This document shows, one piece after another, positions 54,405-63,818 of a DNA stretch of 64,000 bases. The stretch covers positions 222,324 through 286,323 of the forward strand of contig NZ_VOBQ01000012.1 of NCBI RefSeq assembly GCF_007833165.1. The letters are read 5' to 3'. Position numbers and translations under genes: made by a program. This DNA is from Caenimonas sedimenti. Lineage in GTDB: Bacteria > Pseudomonadota > Gammaproteobacteria > Burkholderiales > Burkholderiaceae_C. The notes beneath the pieces are model-generated. The model worked only from the letters and a program-made list of their open reading frames with translations, made no database searches and was not told where the DNA came from. Position 1 is the first letter of the stretch, and each line of letters begins with the position of its first letter.

Positions 54405-55571
54405 TCAGCCGCGCACCTCGGTCCACTTCTCGCTGCTGCGCGCCGAGGCCAGTACCGCCTCGATGAAGTGCACGCCGCGCGCGCCGTCTTCCACGCCGGG
54501 ATAGTCCGCCTCCAGTGGATCGGCGATCGTGTCCGTCGCATGGGCCCGGATGTCGGCCGCCACGCCGGCGTACACGTTGGCGAAGGCCTCGATGAATCCT
54601 TCGGGATGGCCAGGCGGAATGCGGCTCGCGCGCTGGGCCGCCGGATGCAGCCAGGGCGCGCCGCGCGTCAGGACCCGCGGCGGGCCCGACAGCGGGAAAT
54701 GGGTGAGCCGGTTCGGCTCCTCCTGCCACCATTCCAGCGTGCCCTCGGTGCCAGACACCCGCAGCCGGAAGCCGTTCTCGATGCCGGAATTGATCTGCGA
54801 CGCCACCAGCACGCCGCGCGCGCCCCCGGCGAACCGCAACAGCATGTTGGCGTCGTCGTCCAGTTGGCGTCCCGGCACGAAGGACGTGAGGTCGGCCGAC
54901 AGGCTCTCCAGCCGCAACCCCGTGACGCTGCTGATCAGGTTCTCGGCGTGGGAGCCGATGTCACCCACCGCCCCCGCCCCGCCGCTTTGCGCGGGGTCGT
55001 TGCGCCAGGCCGCCTGCTTGTTGCCCTCTGCTTCCAGGCGCGTCGCCAGCCACCCTTGGTTGTATTCGACCACCACCTTCCGGACCTGGCCGAGTTCTCC
55101 GGCGCGCACCATCTCGCGCGCCTGGCGGACCATCGGGTAGCCGGTGTAGTTGTAGGTGACGCCAAAGACCGTGCCGCGCTTGCGCACGGCGGTGACCAGC
55201 GCTTCGGCCTGCACGCCGGTGTGCACCAGCGGTTTGTCGCACACCACGTGGAACCCGGCCTCGACGAAGGCCTGCGCGACCGGGAAGTGGATGTGGTTCG
55301 GCGTGACGACGGAAACCACGTCGACGCGCTCGGCCGGATCGCGCCGCAATTCGTCGGCCAGCAGCGCCTGCCAGTCGCCGTGGTTGCGGTCGTCTGCCAA
55401 CCCCAGCTCGCGGCCCGAGGCGCGCGCCCTGTCCGGGGTGGAGGACAGCGCGCCGGCCACCATCTCGTACTGGCCATCCAGCGCCATCGCCATGCGGTGC
55501 ACGGCGCCGATGAAGGCGCCCTGGCCGCCACCGACCATGGCGTAGCGCAGCTTGCGTCGAGCTTCAGTCAC
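54405..55571 (-). CDS. Gfo/Idh/MocA family oxidoreductase
   Basis: 388 residues from a GTG at 55571 that overlaps the isomerase stop (GTGA). N-terminal Rossmann fold [12 protein letters not shown] (about 13-24), catalytic-type CDKPLV near 110 (Asp in place of the usual Glu, Lys kept) and DIGSHAENL near 200. Oxidises or reduces a sugar or inositol-like substrate with NAD(P). Acts with the following epimerase in an operon; probably in breakdown of the imported sugar. Confidence 0.88.
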   Translation of the reverse strand: MTEARRKLRYAMVGGGQGAFIGAVHRMAMALDGQYEMVAGALSSTPDRARASGRELGLADDRNHGDWQALLADELRRDPAERVDVVSVVTPNHIHFPVAQAFVEAGFHVVCDKPLVHTGVQAEALVTAVRKRGTVFGVTYNYTGYPMVRQAREMVRAGELGQVRKVVVEYNQGWLATRLEAEGNKQAAWRNDPAQSGGAGAVGDIGSHAENLISSVTGLRLESLSADLTSFVPGRQLDDDANMLLRFAGGARGVLVASQINSGIENGFRLRVSGTEGTLEWWQEEPNRLTHFPLSGPPRVLTRGAPWLHPAAQRASRIPPGHPEGFIEAFANVYAGVAADIRAHATDTIADPLEADYPGVEDGARGVHFIEAVLASARSSEKWTEVRG

Positions 55572-56575
55572 TGTTTCTCCCGCGCGAAAGCCGCGTCGAA
55601 AGCGCCCACGGCCGGCTTGAAGTCGAGGCGACGGCAGAAGGCGGCACTCTCCGTCGCGCCATGCACGCGGTCCATGCGGCTGTCCTCCCATTCCACCGAG
55701 AGCGGACCGGCATAGCCGACGTCGTTGAGGGCCACGATGATGGATTCGAAGTCCACCATGCCGCGGCCGACGCTGCGGAAATCCCAGTGGCGGCGCGCAT
55801 CACCGAAACTCGTATGGCCGCCGAACACGCCGACGGTGCCGTCGCCCTTGCCCCACCACACGTCCTTCATGTGCGCGTTGTAGATGCGGTCGGGGAAGGT
55901 GCGGATGAACTTCACGTAGTCCACGCCCTGGTAGGCGAGGTGGCTGGGGTCGAAGTTGAAACCGAAACGCTTGTGCCCTTTCACGGCCTCGATCGCGCGC
56001 TGGGTGGAGGCGATGTCGAAGGCGATCTCGGTCGGGTGCACCTCGAGCGCGAAATTGATGTCGTTCTGCTCGAAGGTGTCGAGGATCGGGCCGAAGCGCC
56101 TGCCGAAGTCGGCGAAGCCCGCGTCCCAGAATTCCTGCGTGGTCGGCGGGAAGGCGTAGGTGGCGTGCCAGATCGAAGAGCCGGTGAAGCCGGTGACGGT
56201 CTTGACGCCGAACCGGGCCGCTGCCTTTGCCGTGTCGGCGAGCTCCTTGGCGGCACGCTGGCGCACGCCTTCCGGCTCTCCATCGCCCCACACGTGCTCA
56301 GGGAGGATGGACTTGTGGCGGGCATCGATCAGGTCACACACCGCCTGGCCGACCAGGTGGTTGCCGATCGCCAGCGAGGTCAGGCCGTGCTTCTTGAGCA
56401 GCGCCCATTTGTCGCGAATGTAGGTGTCGCTAGACAAGGCTTCCTGCACATTGAAGTGGTCGCCCCAGCAGGCCAGCTCGAGGCCGTCGTAGCCCATGCT
56501 CTTGGCGAGCGGGGCGAGTTCGGACAAGGGGAGGTCGGCCCATTGGCCGGTGAAGAGGGTGATGGGTCTCGGCAT
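55568..56575 (-). CDS. Sugar phosphate isomerase/epimerase (AP-endonuclease-2 fold)
   Basis: 335 residues, TIM-barrel of the xylose-isomerase-like superfamily: start [29 protein letters not shown] near 30, [10 protein letters not shown] near 180 (metal-binding Glu), [13 protein letters not shown] near 208, HMKDVWWG near 240, [10 protein letters not shown] near 300. ATG at 56575 gives the family N-terminus. In an operon with the oxidoreductase; the REP-like hairpins lie just upstream of it. Confidence 0.9.
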   Translation of the reverse strand: MPRPITLFTGQWADLPLSELAPLAKSMGYDGLELACWGDHFNVQEALSSDTYIRDKWALLKKHGLTSLAIGNHLVGQAVCDLIDARHKSILPEHVWGDGEPEGVRQRAAKELADTAKAAARFGVKTVTGFTGSSIWHATYAFPPTTQEFWDAGFADFGRRFGPILDTFEQNDINFALEVHPTEIAFDIASTQRAIEAVKGHKRFGFNFDPSHLAYQGVDYVKFIRTFPDRIYNAHMKDVWWGKGDGTVGVFGGHTSFGDARRHWDFRSVGRGMVDFESIIVALNDVGYAGPLSVEWEDSRMDRVHGATESAAFCRRLDFKPAVGAFDAAFAREKQ

Positions 56576-56605
56576 GAGAGCTCCTTGAATTCGCTCCCTG
56601 TCCCG

Positions 56606-56646
56606 CTTGGGGACGCGGGGTCCCCAAGAAGCTTTGCTTCTTGGGG
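56606..56646. repeat. Two mutually exclusive hairpins before the isomerase gene
   Basis: CTTGGGGAC (56606-56614) pairs with GTCCCCAAG (56620-56628); CCCCAAGAAGC (56622-56632) pairs with GCTTCTTGGGG (56636-56646). Both use the bases 56622-56628, so only one hairpin can form at a time. No T-run follows on the minus strand. They may modulate operon read-through or stabilise the upstream message. Confidence 0.6.
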
Positions 56647-56653
56647 TGCTATG

Positions 56654-56720
56654 GGTTGGGGTGAGGGTGGTGGCGCGCTTGCCCCTCACCCCAGCCCTCT
56701 CCCCAGAGGGGAGAGGGAGG
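56654..56720. repeat. REP-like palindromic element
   Basis: GGTTGGGGTGAGGG is matched by CCCTCACCCCAGCC, then CCCTCTCCCC / GGGGAGAGGG forms a perfect 10-bp stem with AGA loop. This type of CCCTCTCCCC palindrome is a widespread intergenic repeat in high-GC proteobacteria. It follows the binding-protein gene by 8 bases, where such repeats usually protect the 3' end of an abundant message. Confidence 0.7.
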
Positions 56721-56728
56721 AAGACACG

Positions 56729-57700
56729 TCAGAAGGGAGAATTCGGGAAGTAGAAGTCCTTCGCGTTCGCCTTCGTGATCAACACCGACGGCACGATGTT
56801 GTTCGCCGGCAGCTTCTGGCCCTTCAGGCGCGCCTCGCCGGTCATCTTGATGGCGTCGTACATGAACTTGGGCGAGTAGGACACATTGGCCTGGATCAGC
56901 GGGTCGCTGCCATCCATCAGCGTCTTGATCGCGCCCTTGGCACCGGCACCGCCGAACACCAGCTTGATGTCCTTGCGCTTGGCCTGCTCGATGGCCTTCA
57001 GCACGCCCACGGCCATGTCGTCGTCGGCGGCCCAGACGGCGTCGATCTCCTTGAAGCGCGTCAGGTAGTCCTGCGTCACCTTGAAGGCATCGTCGCGGTT
57101 CCAGTTGCCGTGCTTGGCGTCCAGCAGCTTGATGCCGGGGTGGTTCTTCATCACGGCGTTGAAGGCGTCCATGCGCTCGTTGTCGATCGTGGTCGGGATG
57201 CCACGCAGCGCCACGATGTTCCCCTTGCCATTCAGCGCCTTGGCGATGTACTCCGCCGGGATCTTGCCGAAGGCGGTGTTGTCGCCGGACACGTAGGCGT
57301 CCTGCGCGCTGGTGTCGGTCAGACCGCGGTCCACCACCGTGACGTAGATGCCCTTGGCCTTGACCGCGGCGACCGGCTTGGTGAGCGCGGCCGATTCGAA
57401 CGGGAACACGACCAGCGAAGTGATCTTGTTGACGGTCACCAGGTCCTGCAGCTGGTTGGCCTGCTCCGACGCGTCCTTGGCCGTCTTCACGATCACCTGG
57501 ATGCCGGGGTTGGCCTTCTCCAGGTCCTTCTTGGCCTCGTTGGCCCAGAACACGGCGCCGGCCATGAAGCTGTGGGTGGCGGCGGGCATCGACACGCCCA
57601 GCACTTCCTTCTTGGCCTGCGCCAGCGCGGCCGGGCTCACGGCCAGCATCGCGGCCGCCGCCATGGCGCCCAGCGCCAGTCTGCGAGTGAACTTGCTCAT
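56729..57700 (-). CDS. Sugar ABC transporter periplasmic substrate-binding protein
   Basis: 323 residues of the ribose/xylose-binding family (periplasmic binding protein 4): Sec signal peptide ending AALAQA near residue 28, VTVVDRG near 122, [13 protein letters not shown] near 135 and [17 protein letters not shown] near 222. No lipobox, so it is free in the periplasm. Which sugar it binds cannot be read from sequence. First gene after the permease; the REP element behind it would raise its relative amount. Confidence 0.93.
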   Translation of the reverse strand: MSKFTRRLALGAMAAAAMLAVSPAALAQAKKEVLGVSMPAATHSFMAGAVFWANEAKKDLEKANPGIQVIVKTAKDASEQANQLQDLVTVNKITSLVVFPFESAALTKPVAAVKAKGIYVTVVDRGLTDTSAQDAYVSGDNTAFGKIPAEYIAKALNGKGNIVALRGIPTTIDNERMDAFNAVMKNHPGIKLLDAKHGNWNRDDAFKVTQDYLTRFKEIDAVWAADDDMAVGVLKAIEQAKRKDIKLVFGGAGAKGAIKTLMDGSDPLIQANVSYSPKFMYDAIKMTGEARLKGQKLPANNIVPSVLITKANAKDFYFPNSPF

Positions 57701-57764
57701 CTTTGTCTCCTTGGGGTTGCATGAATGGCGGTTTCGCTGCCGCCGGTGGTTGAAAAACGCCGGG

Positions 57765-58772
57765 TCACCGCCGCCCCCGCTGCAGGAAGGCGACGACGAT
57801 GATCACGATGCCCTGCACGGCGGCATTCAGGTGCACGCTGATGATGCTGGTGAGGTTCAGGATGTTGCTGATGACCGAGAGCAGGATGGCGCCGACCACG
57901 GTGCCCGCGACGCTGCCGGCGCCGCCCTTCAGCGCCGTGCCGCCGACGATCACGGCGGCGATGGCTTCCAGCTCCCACAGCAATCCGGTGGTCGGCGAAG
58001 CCGAGCCCAGGCGCGGGACGTAGAGCAGTGTGGCGATTCCCACGCAGACGCCGAGCAGCATGTACGTCAACACCTTGACCTTGTCGACGTCCACGGCCGC
58101 ATAGCGCGCCACCTGCTCGTTGGAGCCGATGGCTTGCACATAGCGGCCGAAAGCCGTGCGGTTCAGCAGGAAAGCGCCGGCGATCGCGACCGCGGCGAAC
58201 ACCCAAACCGGGAACGGCACGCCCAGCAGGTTGCCGTAGTAGACCGGGGCGTAGACGTCGGCCAGCGCGTTGTCCAGCGTGATCGCGCCGCCATCGGCGA
58301 AGTAGGTGAGATACGCGCGGAAGATGCCCAGCGTGCCCAGCGTCACGATGAAGGGCTCGATGCGGCCCTTGGTGATCAGGAGGCCGTGGGCCAGGCCGAA
58401 CGCGGCGCCAAGGGCCAGCGCCACCGCCATGCCCAGCGCCACGACCAACATGGGCGAGCCGAGCGAGCCCGCGGTCTTGTTCATGACCAGGATCACGCAG
58501 CCAGCGATCAATGCAGCCATCGAGCCCACCGAGAGATCGATGCCGCCGCTGATGATGACGAAGCACATGCCCACGGCGATGATGCCGATGAAGGCCGTGC
58601 GGGTGAGCACGTTCAGGCCGTTGTCCACGGTCGCGAATTCGCCGTTCAGCAGTGTGCCGGCGATGCACAGCAGCACGAGGCCCACCACCGGCCCGAAGCC
58701 GTGCAGCTTGCCCCACAGGCTGGCGGCGTTCCTGGCGCCTGCGGCGCGCGATTCAACGGGTGCCGGTGGCAT
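57765..58772 (-). CDS. Sugar ABC transporter permease
   Basis: 335 residues with 8-10 membrane helices and the RbsC/XylH-type sequences [13 protein letters not shown] near 80 and [25 protein letters not shown] near 275. Inner-membrane channel of the importer. Its start lies within the last 20 bases of the ATPase gene, so expression is coupled. Confidence 0.94.
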   Translation of the reverse strand: MPPAPVESRAAGARNAASLWGKLHGFGPVVGLVLLCIAGTLLNGEFATVDNGLNVLTRTAFIGIIAVGMCFVIISGGIDLSVGSMAALIAGCVILVMNKTAGSLGSPMLVVALGMAVALALGAAFGLAHGLLITKGRIEPFIVTLGTLGIFRAYLTYFADGGAITLDNALADVYAPVYYGNLLGVPFPVWVFAAVAIAGAFLLNRTAFGRYVQAIGSNEQVARYAAVDVDKVKVLTYMLLGVCVGIATLLYVPRLGSASPTTGLLWELEAIAAVIVGGTALKGGAGSVAGTVVGAILLSVISNILNLTSIISVHLNAAVQGIVIIVVAFLQRGRR

Positions 58773-60237
58773 GGGCGATGAGCTCCTCTTCGGTCAGGCG
58801 TTCGTCCTGCAGCGTGGCCGCGAGCCGGCCGCCGCGCATCACAGCCACGCGATGGCACAGGCCGATCAGCTCGATCAGCTCGGACGAGATCACGATCACG
58901 GCGCGGCCCTCGCGCGCCAGCCGCTGCACCAGGAAATAGATGTCGCGCTTGGCGCCGACGTCGACGCCGCGCGTCGGTTCGTCCAGCACCACCACGCGCG
59001 GCTGCGGCTGCAGCACCTTGGCCAGCGCCAGCTTCTGCTGGTTGCCGCCGGAGAGCGCCGAGGCGCGCTGGTCCAGGTCGCCCGTGCGGATGCCATAGGA
59101 CTGCACCGCTGCGGCCAGCGCCTCCTTTTCACGGGCAGGGGCCAGCCAGGGGCGCGCATACCGCTTCAGGTCCATCAGCGTCAGGTTCTGGCGCAGCCCG
59201 AAGTCGACGTGCAGGCCCTTGCCCTTGCGGTCTTCGCTCAGGTAGGTGATGCCTTCGTTGGCGGCCTCGCGTGGATTGCGCAGGTTCACCGGCACACCCG
59301 CGACTTGGACCTGCCCGCTGCTGCCGGGACGCAGTCCGAGCAAGCCTTCGAACAGCTCCGTCCGGCCCGCGCCGACCAGCCCCGCGAAGCCGAGGATCTC
59401 GCCGGGCCGCACTTCGAAGCTCACGTCCCGCGCCCACCCGGGCACCTGGAAGCCGGACACCTGCAGCAGCGGCGCGCCTTCCGGTGCCGGTTCCTTGGGC
59501 GGGAACAGGTCGGAGAGTTCGCGGCCCACCATCAGGTTGGCCATGGCGTGGCGCGTGAGTGACGCCGTCGGCTGGCGCGCGACGAAAGCGCCGTCGCGCA
59601 TGACGACGACTTCGTCCGTGACCCGCTCGACTTCATCGAGCTTGTGCGAGATGTAGACGATGGTGGTGCCTTCGCCCTTCAGCTGCGCCATCAGCGCGAA
59701 CAGGCGCTCGGTTTCACCGGGCGTCAGCGTGGCGGTCGGCTCGTCCATGATCAGCAGGCGCGCCTTGCGGGCCAGCGCCTTGGCGATCTCCACCAGCTGC
59801 TTCTCGGCCACGATCAGTTGCCGCACGCGCGTGTCGGGACTGGCCTGCAGGCCGACCTGGCGCAGCACTTCGGCGGTGGTCGCGCGCATCGCCTCATCAT
59901 CCAGCCGCCAGCCGCGCGTCTTCTCATGGCCCAGGAAGATGTTCTGCGCGATGGTCAGGTCTTCCGCCAGGTTGAACTCCTGGTGGATCAGCACGATGCC
60001 GTCGGCCTCGGCTTCGCGCGAGCTGCGGAAGTGCCGCGGCTGGCCATCGACGAGGATCTCGCCAGCGCTGGGCTCGAGGTAGCCCGCCAGGATCTTCATC
60101 AGGGTCGACTTGCCCCCACCGTTTTCACCCAGCAGGCCCATCACCGTGCCCGGCGTGATGGCGAAGCTGACGCCGTGCAGCACTTGCACCGGGCCGAAGC
60201 TGCGCTTGACGCCCCGGAACTCGATGGCGAGGCTCAT
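58753..60237 (-). CDS. Sugar ABC transporter ATPase (two-domain, RbsA/XylG type)
   Basis: 494 residues with two ABC domains: the first has Walker [13 protein letters not shown] near residue 35 and Walker [10 protein letters not shown] near 158; the second has the usual degenerate Walker [10 protein letters not shown] near 285 and signature [14 protein letters not shown] near 395 with [10 protein letters not shown]. Energises the permease. Start ATG overlaps the stop of the ROK regulator gene by 4 bases, making the repressor part of the same transcript. Confidence 0.95.
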   Translation of the reverse strand: MSLAIEFRGVKRSFGPVQVLHGVSFAITPGTVMGLLGENGGGKSTLMKILAGYLEPSAGEILVDGQPRHFRSSREAEADGIVLIHQEFNLAEDLTIAQNIFLGHEKTRGWRLDDEAMRATTAEVLRQVGLQASPDTRVRQLIVAEKQLVEIAKALARKARLLIMDEPTATLTPGETERLFALMAQLKGEGTTIVYISHKLDEVERVTDEVVVMRDGAFVARQPTASLTRHAMANLMVGRELSDLFPPKEPAPEGAPLLQVSGFQVPGWARDVSFEVRPGEILGFAGLVGAGRTELFEGLLGLRPGSSGQVQVAGVPVNLRNPREAANEGITYLSEDRKGKGLHVDFGLRQNLTLMDLKRYARPWLAPAREKEALAAAVQSYGIRTGDLDQRASALSGGNQQKLALAKVLQPQPRVVVLDEPTRGVDVGAKRDIYFLVQRLAREGRAVIVISSELIELIGLCHRVAVMRGGRLAATLQDERLTEEELIAHATGTR

Positions 60238-61436
60238 GCCCGGCTCCCCTGCTGTCGCAAGGACTCCTGCATCGCCAGCGCGCCGGCGCCCACGAGTCCG
60301 ACCTCACCACCCAGCGGCGTGTACTGGATCTCCAGGTGCCGGGTCGAAAGGGCGAGCGAGCGGTGATACACGCTCTGCCGCACCGAGGCCAGGAACAGCG
60401 GCCCGATCTGGGTGACCCCGCCGCCGATGAACACGTGCGAAGGATTGAAGAAGTTGACCACCGAGGCGAGCATCTGGCCGATCAGGCTGCCCGCGCGCTG
60501 GATGATCGCGTTGGCCGCGGCGTCGCCATTGCGGCTGGCCTGGCCGACGTCGACCGCGGTCAACCGGCCATTGGCACGCAGGATTTCGGCCAGCGCCGCG
60601 CTCTCGCCGGCCTGCGCCGCTTCGGTCGCCATGCGCGTGATGGCAGGCGCGGCGGCCATCGCCTCGACGCAGCCCAGGTTGCCGCAGTGGCAGCGCGGGC
60701 CCGCCTGGTCGACGCAGATGTGGCCGACGTCGCCGGCCGAACCGTTGGCGCCGCGGTAGACCTCGCCATGGCAGACGATGCCGCAGCCGATGCCGGTGCC
60801 GACCTTGATGACCATGAAGTTCTGCAGGCTGCGCTGCAGCCGCCAGAGTTCGCCCAGCGCCATCAGGTTCACGTCGTTGTCCACGAAGACGGGCGCGGTG
60901 AAGACTTCGCCCAGGTAGTCGCGGATCGAGAAGCTGTCCCACTCCGGCATCAGCGGCGGGTCGACCAGTTGCGCGCTGGCGAAGTCCACCGGGCCGGGCA
61001 CCCCCATGCCGACGGCGATGACCTGCCTCGCCGAAACGCCGCAGCGCGCCAGCAGTTCGCGCATCACGTCACGCACCCGTGCCAGCACCACGCCGGGGCC
61101 GGCGCGCACGTCGGCTTCTTCGCTATGGCGGGCGAGGACGCCGAGGTCGGGCCGCATCACGGCGACATCGAGGCTGGTGGCGCCGAGGTCCACGCCGATC
61201 ACCACGCCCAGGCTCTGGGCGAGTTGCAAGCGTTCGGGACGGCGGCCGCCGGAGGAGACCTGCAGGCCGGTTTCTTCGAGCAGCCCCTGCTCGATCAAGC
61301 CCGCGGCGAGTGCGTTGGCCTTGCTCTTGGAGCAATCGAGCCGCCCCGCCAGCACGTGGCGCGAGCTGCCGGCGGACCAGAACACGGTCCGCAGGACGTC
61401 CATCTCGGTGGGCGAAAGCTGGGTCCAGCGCGTCAC
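60234..61436 (-). CDS. ROK family transcriptional repressor
   Basis: 400 residues from a GTG at 61436, selected because AGGAG stands 8 bases before it; the earlier GTG at 61499 has none. N-terminal winged helix (about 7-60; SPTEMDVLRTVFWSAGSSRHVLAGRLDCSKSKANALAAGLIEQGLL) followed by a ROK sugar-kinase domain with IGVDLGATSLDVAV near 78 and zinc-binding CHCGNLGCVEA near 240. Likely represses the sugar operon until its sugar or sugar phosphate binds. It is the first gene of the operon. Confidence 0.92.
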   Translation of the reverse strand: MTRWTQLSPTEMDVLRTVFWSAGSSRHVLAGRLDCSKSKANALAAGLIEQGLLEETGLQVSSGGRRPERLQLAQSLGVVIGVDLGATSLDVAVMRPDLGVLARHSEEADVRAGPGVVLARVRDVMRELLARCGVSARQVIAVGMGVPGPVDFASAQLVDPPLMPEWDSFSIRDYLGEVFTAPVFVDNDVNLMALGELWRLQRSLQNFMVIKVGTGIGCGIVCHGEVYRGANGSAGDVGHICVDQAGPRCHCGNLGCVEAMAAAPAITRMATEAAQAGESAALAEILRANGRLTAVDVGQASRNGDAAANAIIQRAGSLIGQMLASVVNFFNPSHVFIGGGVTQIGPLFLASVRQSVYHRSLALSTRHLEIQYTPLGGEVGLVGAGALAMQESLRQQGSRA

Positions 61437-61524
61437 GCTGTTGTCTCCTGTGGCAACCGGCTTTGTGGGCGCCAGTTTGGTTGATCGGATGCTAGGCACC
61501 CGACTTTAGCCACGCAAGACTGAT

Positions 61525-61547
61525 CTTCGGCCAATTTCAGGCCGAAG
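61525..61547. promoter_or_regulatory. Inverted repeat between the midA-type gene and the ROK operon
   Basis: CTTCGGCC and GGCCGAAG, a perfect 8-bp repeat with 7 bases between. It is 6 bases past the methyltransferase stop and 89 bases before the ROK GTG on the same strand. No T-run follows, so it may be an operator for the repressor or a weak terminator. Confidence 0.4.
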
Positions 61548-61552
61548 TAGGG

Positions 61553-62650
61553 TTATAGGCGTCCGGTCCGGTCGCCTTGGCGGAAACCGATGGCGTCCCA
61601 GCAGGTTCCCTTGTGGAAGGCGATCACCTTGAAGAGTTCGCCCATCTCGTGCTCGGCCAGGAGGCGCTGCGCCGCCGTGCGTTCAGTCAGTGGCGCCTGT
61701 TCCATGCGCGCCACGATGCCGCAATTGATGAGGAAGCGGCCCTGCGAGGTGTAGCCCAAGGTCGCCAAGCCCGCCTCCTGCGCGGCCAGCGCCAGGCCCG
61801 TGAAGTTGACGTGCGCCGTGATGTCCTTCTCGCCCGGTGCCTCCAGCGGATCCGGGTCCACGAGGTGGCCGCGGTGGCACATCACGGTGCCCATGTGGCG
61901 CTGGGAGTGGTAGTACTCGGCTTCCGGAAAGCCATAGTCGAGGAAAAACGCGGCGCCTTGCTGCAGGCGGTCGGCCAGGGTGCGGATGAAAGCCTCGGCC
62001 TGCGGATGGATCTCGGTCAGGTAGTCGTGGTCGCCCGCGACATCGACAGGCGGACGCAGCCCGGTGGGCTGGTCGGCGAACACCAGGGCCTCGCCGTTGG
62101 CTGCCACCCCGCGCTCGTGCCACGCACCGCCCAGGCGTTGCAGCAGCTTGACCGGCATGGCGTCGAGCACTTCGTTGCCGACGAGCACGCCCCGCATCTG
62201 TTCAGGCAGGGCATCGGCCCACTGCACCCGATCGCCGAACGCGGCCAGCGCCGCCTGCTGCCGCTCGCGCAGGCTCGCCGACACTTCGACGATGGTGTAG
62301 CGGCGGACGTTGGACTGCAGTGATCGCAACAATTGCGAAGCGAGCGCCCCCGAGCCCGCACCGAACTCCCAGATCTCGTCGGTGCCGGTGGCCTGCAGCG
62401 CGTCGGCCACCTGCACGGCCAGGGCCTGGCCGAACAGCGGCGTCATTTCCGGCGCGGTGACGAAGTCGCTGCCGGACGAAGGCATCGCGCCGAACTTGCG
62501 CGAGGCGTTCGCGTAGTAGCCGAGCCCCGGCGCATACAGCGCCAGCGCCATGTAACGGTCGAACGGCAGCCAGCCGCCGGCGCGCGCGATCTGCTGGGCG
62601 ATCAGAGTCTGCAGCGCGGTCGTTACACTGGAAGCATGCGGTTTCGTCAC
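61553..62650 (-). CDS. MidA-type class I SAM-dependent methyltransferase (DUF185)
   Basis: 365 residues from a GTG at 62650. Family phrases: GWLPFDRYMALALYAPGLGYYA near residue 26, SDFVTAPEMTPLFGQ near 62, SAM-binding EFGAGSGALASQLL near 95, GNEVLDAMPV near 158 and FFLDYGFPEAEYYH near 237. Homologous to mitochondrial NDUFAF7, which methylates an Arg of complex I; bacterial targets are not established. Starts 17 bases from the divergent reductase gene. Confidence 0.9.
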   Translation of the reverse strand: MTKPHASSVTTALQTLIAQQIARAGGWLPFDRYMALALYAPGLGYYANASRKFGAMPSSGSDFVTAPEMTPLFGQALAVQVADALQATGTDEIWEFGAGSGALASQLLRSLQSNVRRYTIVEVSASLRERQQAALAAFGDRVQWADALPEQMRGVLVGNEVLDAMPVKLLQRLGGAWHERGVAANGEALVFADQPTGLRPPVDVAGDHDYLTEIHPQAEAFIRTLADRLQQGAAFFLDYGFPEAEYYHSQRHMGTVMCHRGHLVDPDPLEAPGEKDITAHVNFTGLALAAQEAGLATLGYTSQGRFLINCGIVARMEQAPLTERTAAQRLLAEHEMGELFKVIAFHKGTCWDAIGFRQGDRTGRL

Positions 62651-62667
62651 CGCGCGATTGTCCCCGA

Positions 62668-63441
62668 ATGAACGCCGCGCCTTCCCCTCGCACCGTGCTC
62701 GTCACCGGCGCCGCCAAGCGGCTGGGCCGGGAGATCGCGCTGGGCCTGGCCGCCGCGGGCTGGCAGGTGGCGGTGCACTACCGGGGCTCGGCAGCGGACG
62801 CGGCGCAGACATCGGCCGATTGCGCGCGCCACGCATCTTCGGACGTGTTCGACGCCGACCTGGCGGACGAAGCCGCCACGCGCGCGCTCCTGCCTCGCGT
62901 GATCGCGCGCTTCGGCCGGGTCGACGCAGTGGTGAACAGCGCGTCGCGTTTCGTGCACGACACCGCCGGCAGCTTCGGTTACGCGGAACTCGCCGCGCAT
63001 CTCGCCGCCAACACCGCCGCACCCATCGTGCTGGCGCAGTCCCTGCACGAGCATGTGGCGGCGCTTGGCGCCGAAGGCGTCGTGGTCAATCTGCTGGACC
63101 AGAAGCTGTGGAATCAGAACCCGGATTTCCTGAGCTACACGCTGTCGAAGGCCGCGCTGGAAGCGGCGACCACGATGCTGGCGCAGGCGTTGGCGCCGCG
63201 GCTGCGGGTGGTCGGCGTGGCGCCGGGGCTCACCCTGACCAGCCACATGTTGTCGCAAGAGAAATTCGAGCAGCTGCACAAGTTGTCGCCGCTCGGGCGA
63301 TCTTCGACGCCGCAGGATGTGGCGCATGCGGTGCGCTTCGCGCTGGAGAATTCGTCCATCACCGGAACCACGCTGCTGGTGGACGGCGGCCAGCACCTGA
63401 TGAAATTCGAGAGGGACTTCTCCCTCATGCAACTCCCATGA
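62668..63441 (+). CDS. SDR reductase, FolM/pteridine-reductase-like
   Basis: 257 residues; Rossmann motif TGAAKRLGREIA (residues 13-24), the Arg-containing TGXXXRXG form typical of pteridine reductases, catalytic YXXXK in LSYTLSKAALE near 157 and an intact C-terminal segment. It overlaps folB (ATGA), so a role in reducing dihydrofolate, dihydromonapterin or dihydrobiopterin fits the pathway context. Confident as SDR; FolM assignment is inferred from motif and neighbour. Confidence 0.88.
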   Translation: MNAAPSPRTVLVTGAAKRLGREIALGLAAAGWQVAVHYRGSAADAAQTSADCARHASSDVFDADLADEAATRALLPRVIARFGRVDAVVNSASRFVHDTAGSFGYAELAAHLAANTAAPIVLAQSLHEHVAALGAEGVVVNLLDQKLWNQNPDFLSYTLSKAALEAATTMLAQALAPRLRVVGVAPGLTLTSHMLSQEKFEQLHKLSPLGRSSTPQDVAHAVRFALENSSITGTTLLVDGGQHLMKFERDFSLMQLP

Positions 63442-63806
63442 CCAAAGCCGGCACCCAGATCCTCACCCTCGAAGGCCTGCGCTTCGATGCCAGCCTGGGC
63501 ATCCTCGACCAGGAGAAGACGGCGCCTCAGCCCATCCTGGTCGACGCCGAACTCAACCTGGGCACCCAGCCGCTGCTGCCCAGCGATGACGACATCACGC
63601 ACGTGCTGGACTACCGCAAGGTGCGCAAGATCATCATCGAGGAGTGCACCGCCCAGCACGTCAACCTGCTGGAAAGCATGATCGGCAAGCTCGCCTACCG
63701 GTTGATGCAATTGCCGGGTGTGCTGGGCGTGCGCGTGCGCATCGTCAAGCTGGAGATCTTCGAGGATTGCGAAGTGGCGATCCGGGTCGAGACGGGGCAG
63801 TGGTGA
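63438..63806 (+). CDS. folB: Dihydroneopterin aldolase
   Basis: Cleaves dihydroneopterin to 6-hydroxymethyl-dihydropterin in folate synthesis. It has 122 residues, normal length, with LEGLRFDASLGILDQEK near residue 11, the catalytic-region DYRKVRKIIIEE near 59, LLESMIGKLAYRL near 78 and the end VKLEIFEDCEVAIRVE. Overlaps the SDR gene by 4 bases. An IS481-type element begins 13 bases after its stop. Confidence 0.93.
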   Translation: MTKAGTQILTLEGLRFDASLGILDQEKTAPQPILVDAELNLGTQPLLPSDDDITHVLDYRKVRKIIIEECTAQHVNLLESMIGKLAYRLMQLPGVLGVRVRIVKLEIFEDCEVAIRVETGQW

Positions 63807-63812
63807 TCGACG

Positions 63813-63818
63813 CCTAGA
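63813..63818. other. CCTAGA target site of the IS481-family insertion
   Basis: CCTAGA directly abuts the terminal TGTGAAGG and matches the NCTAGN hexamer preferred and duplicated by IS481. The right-hand copy lies outside the window. Confidence 0.6.
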
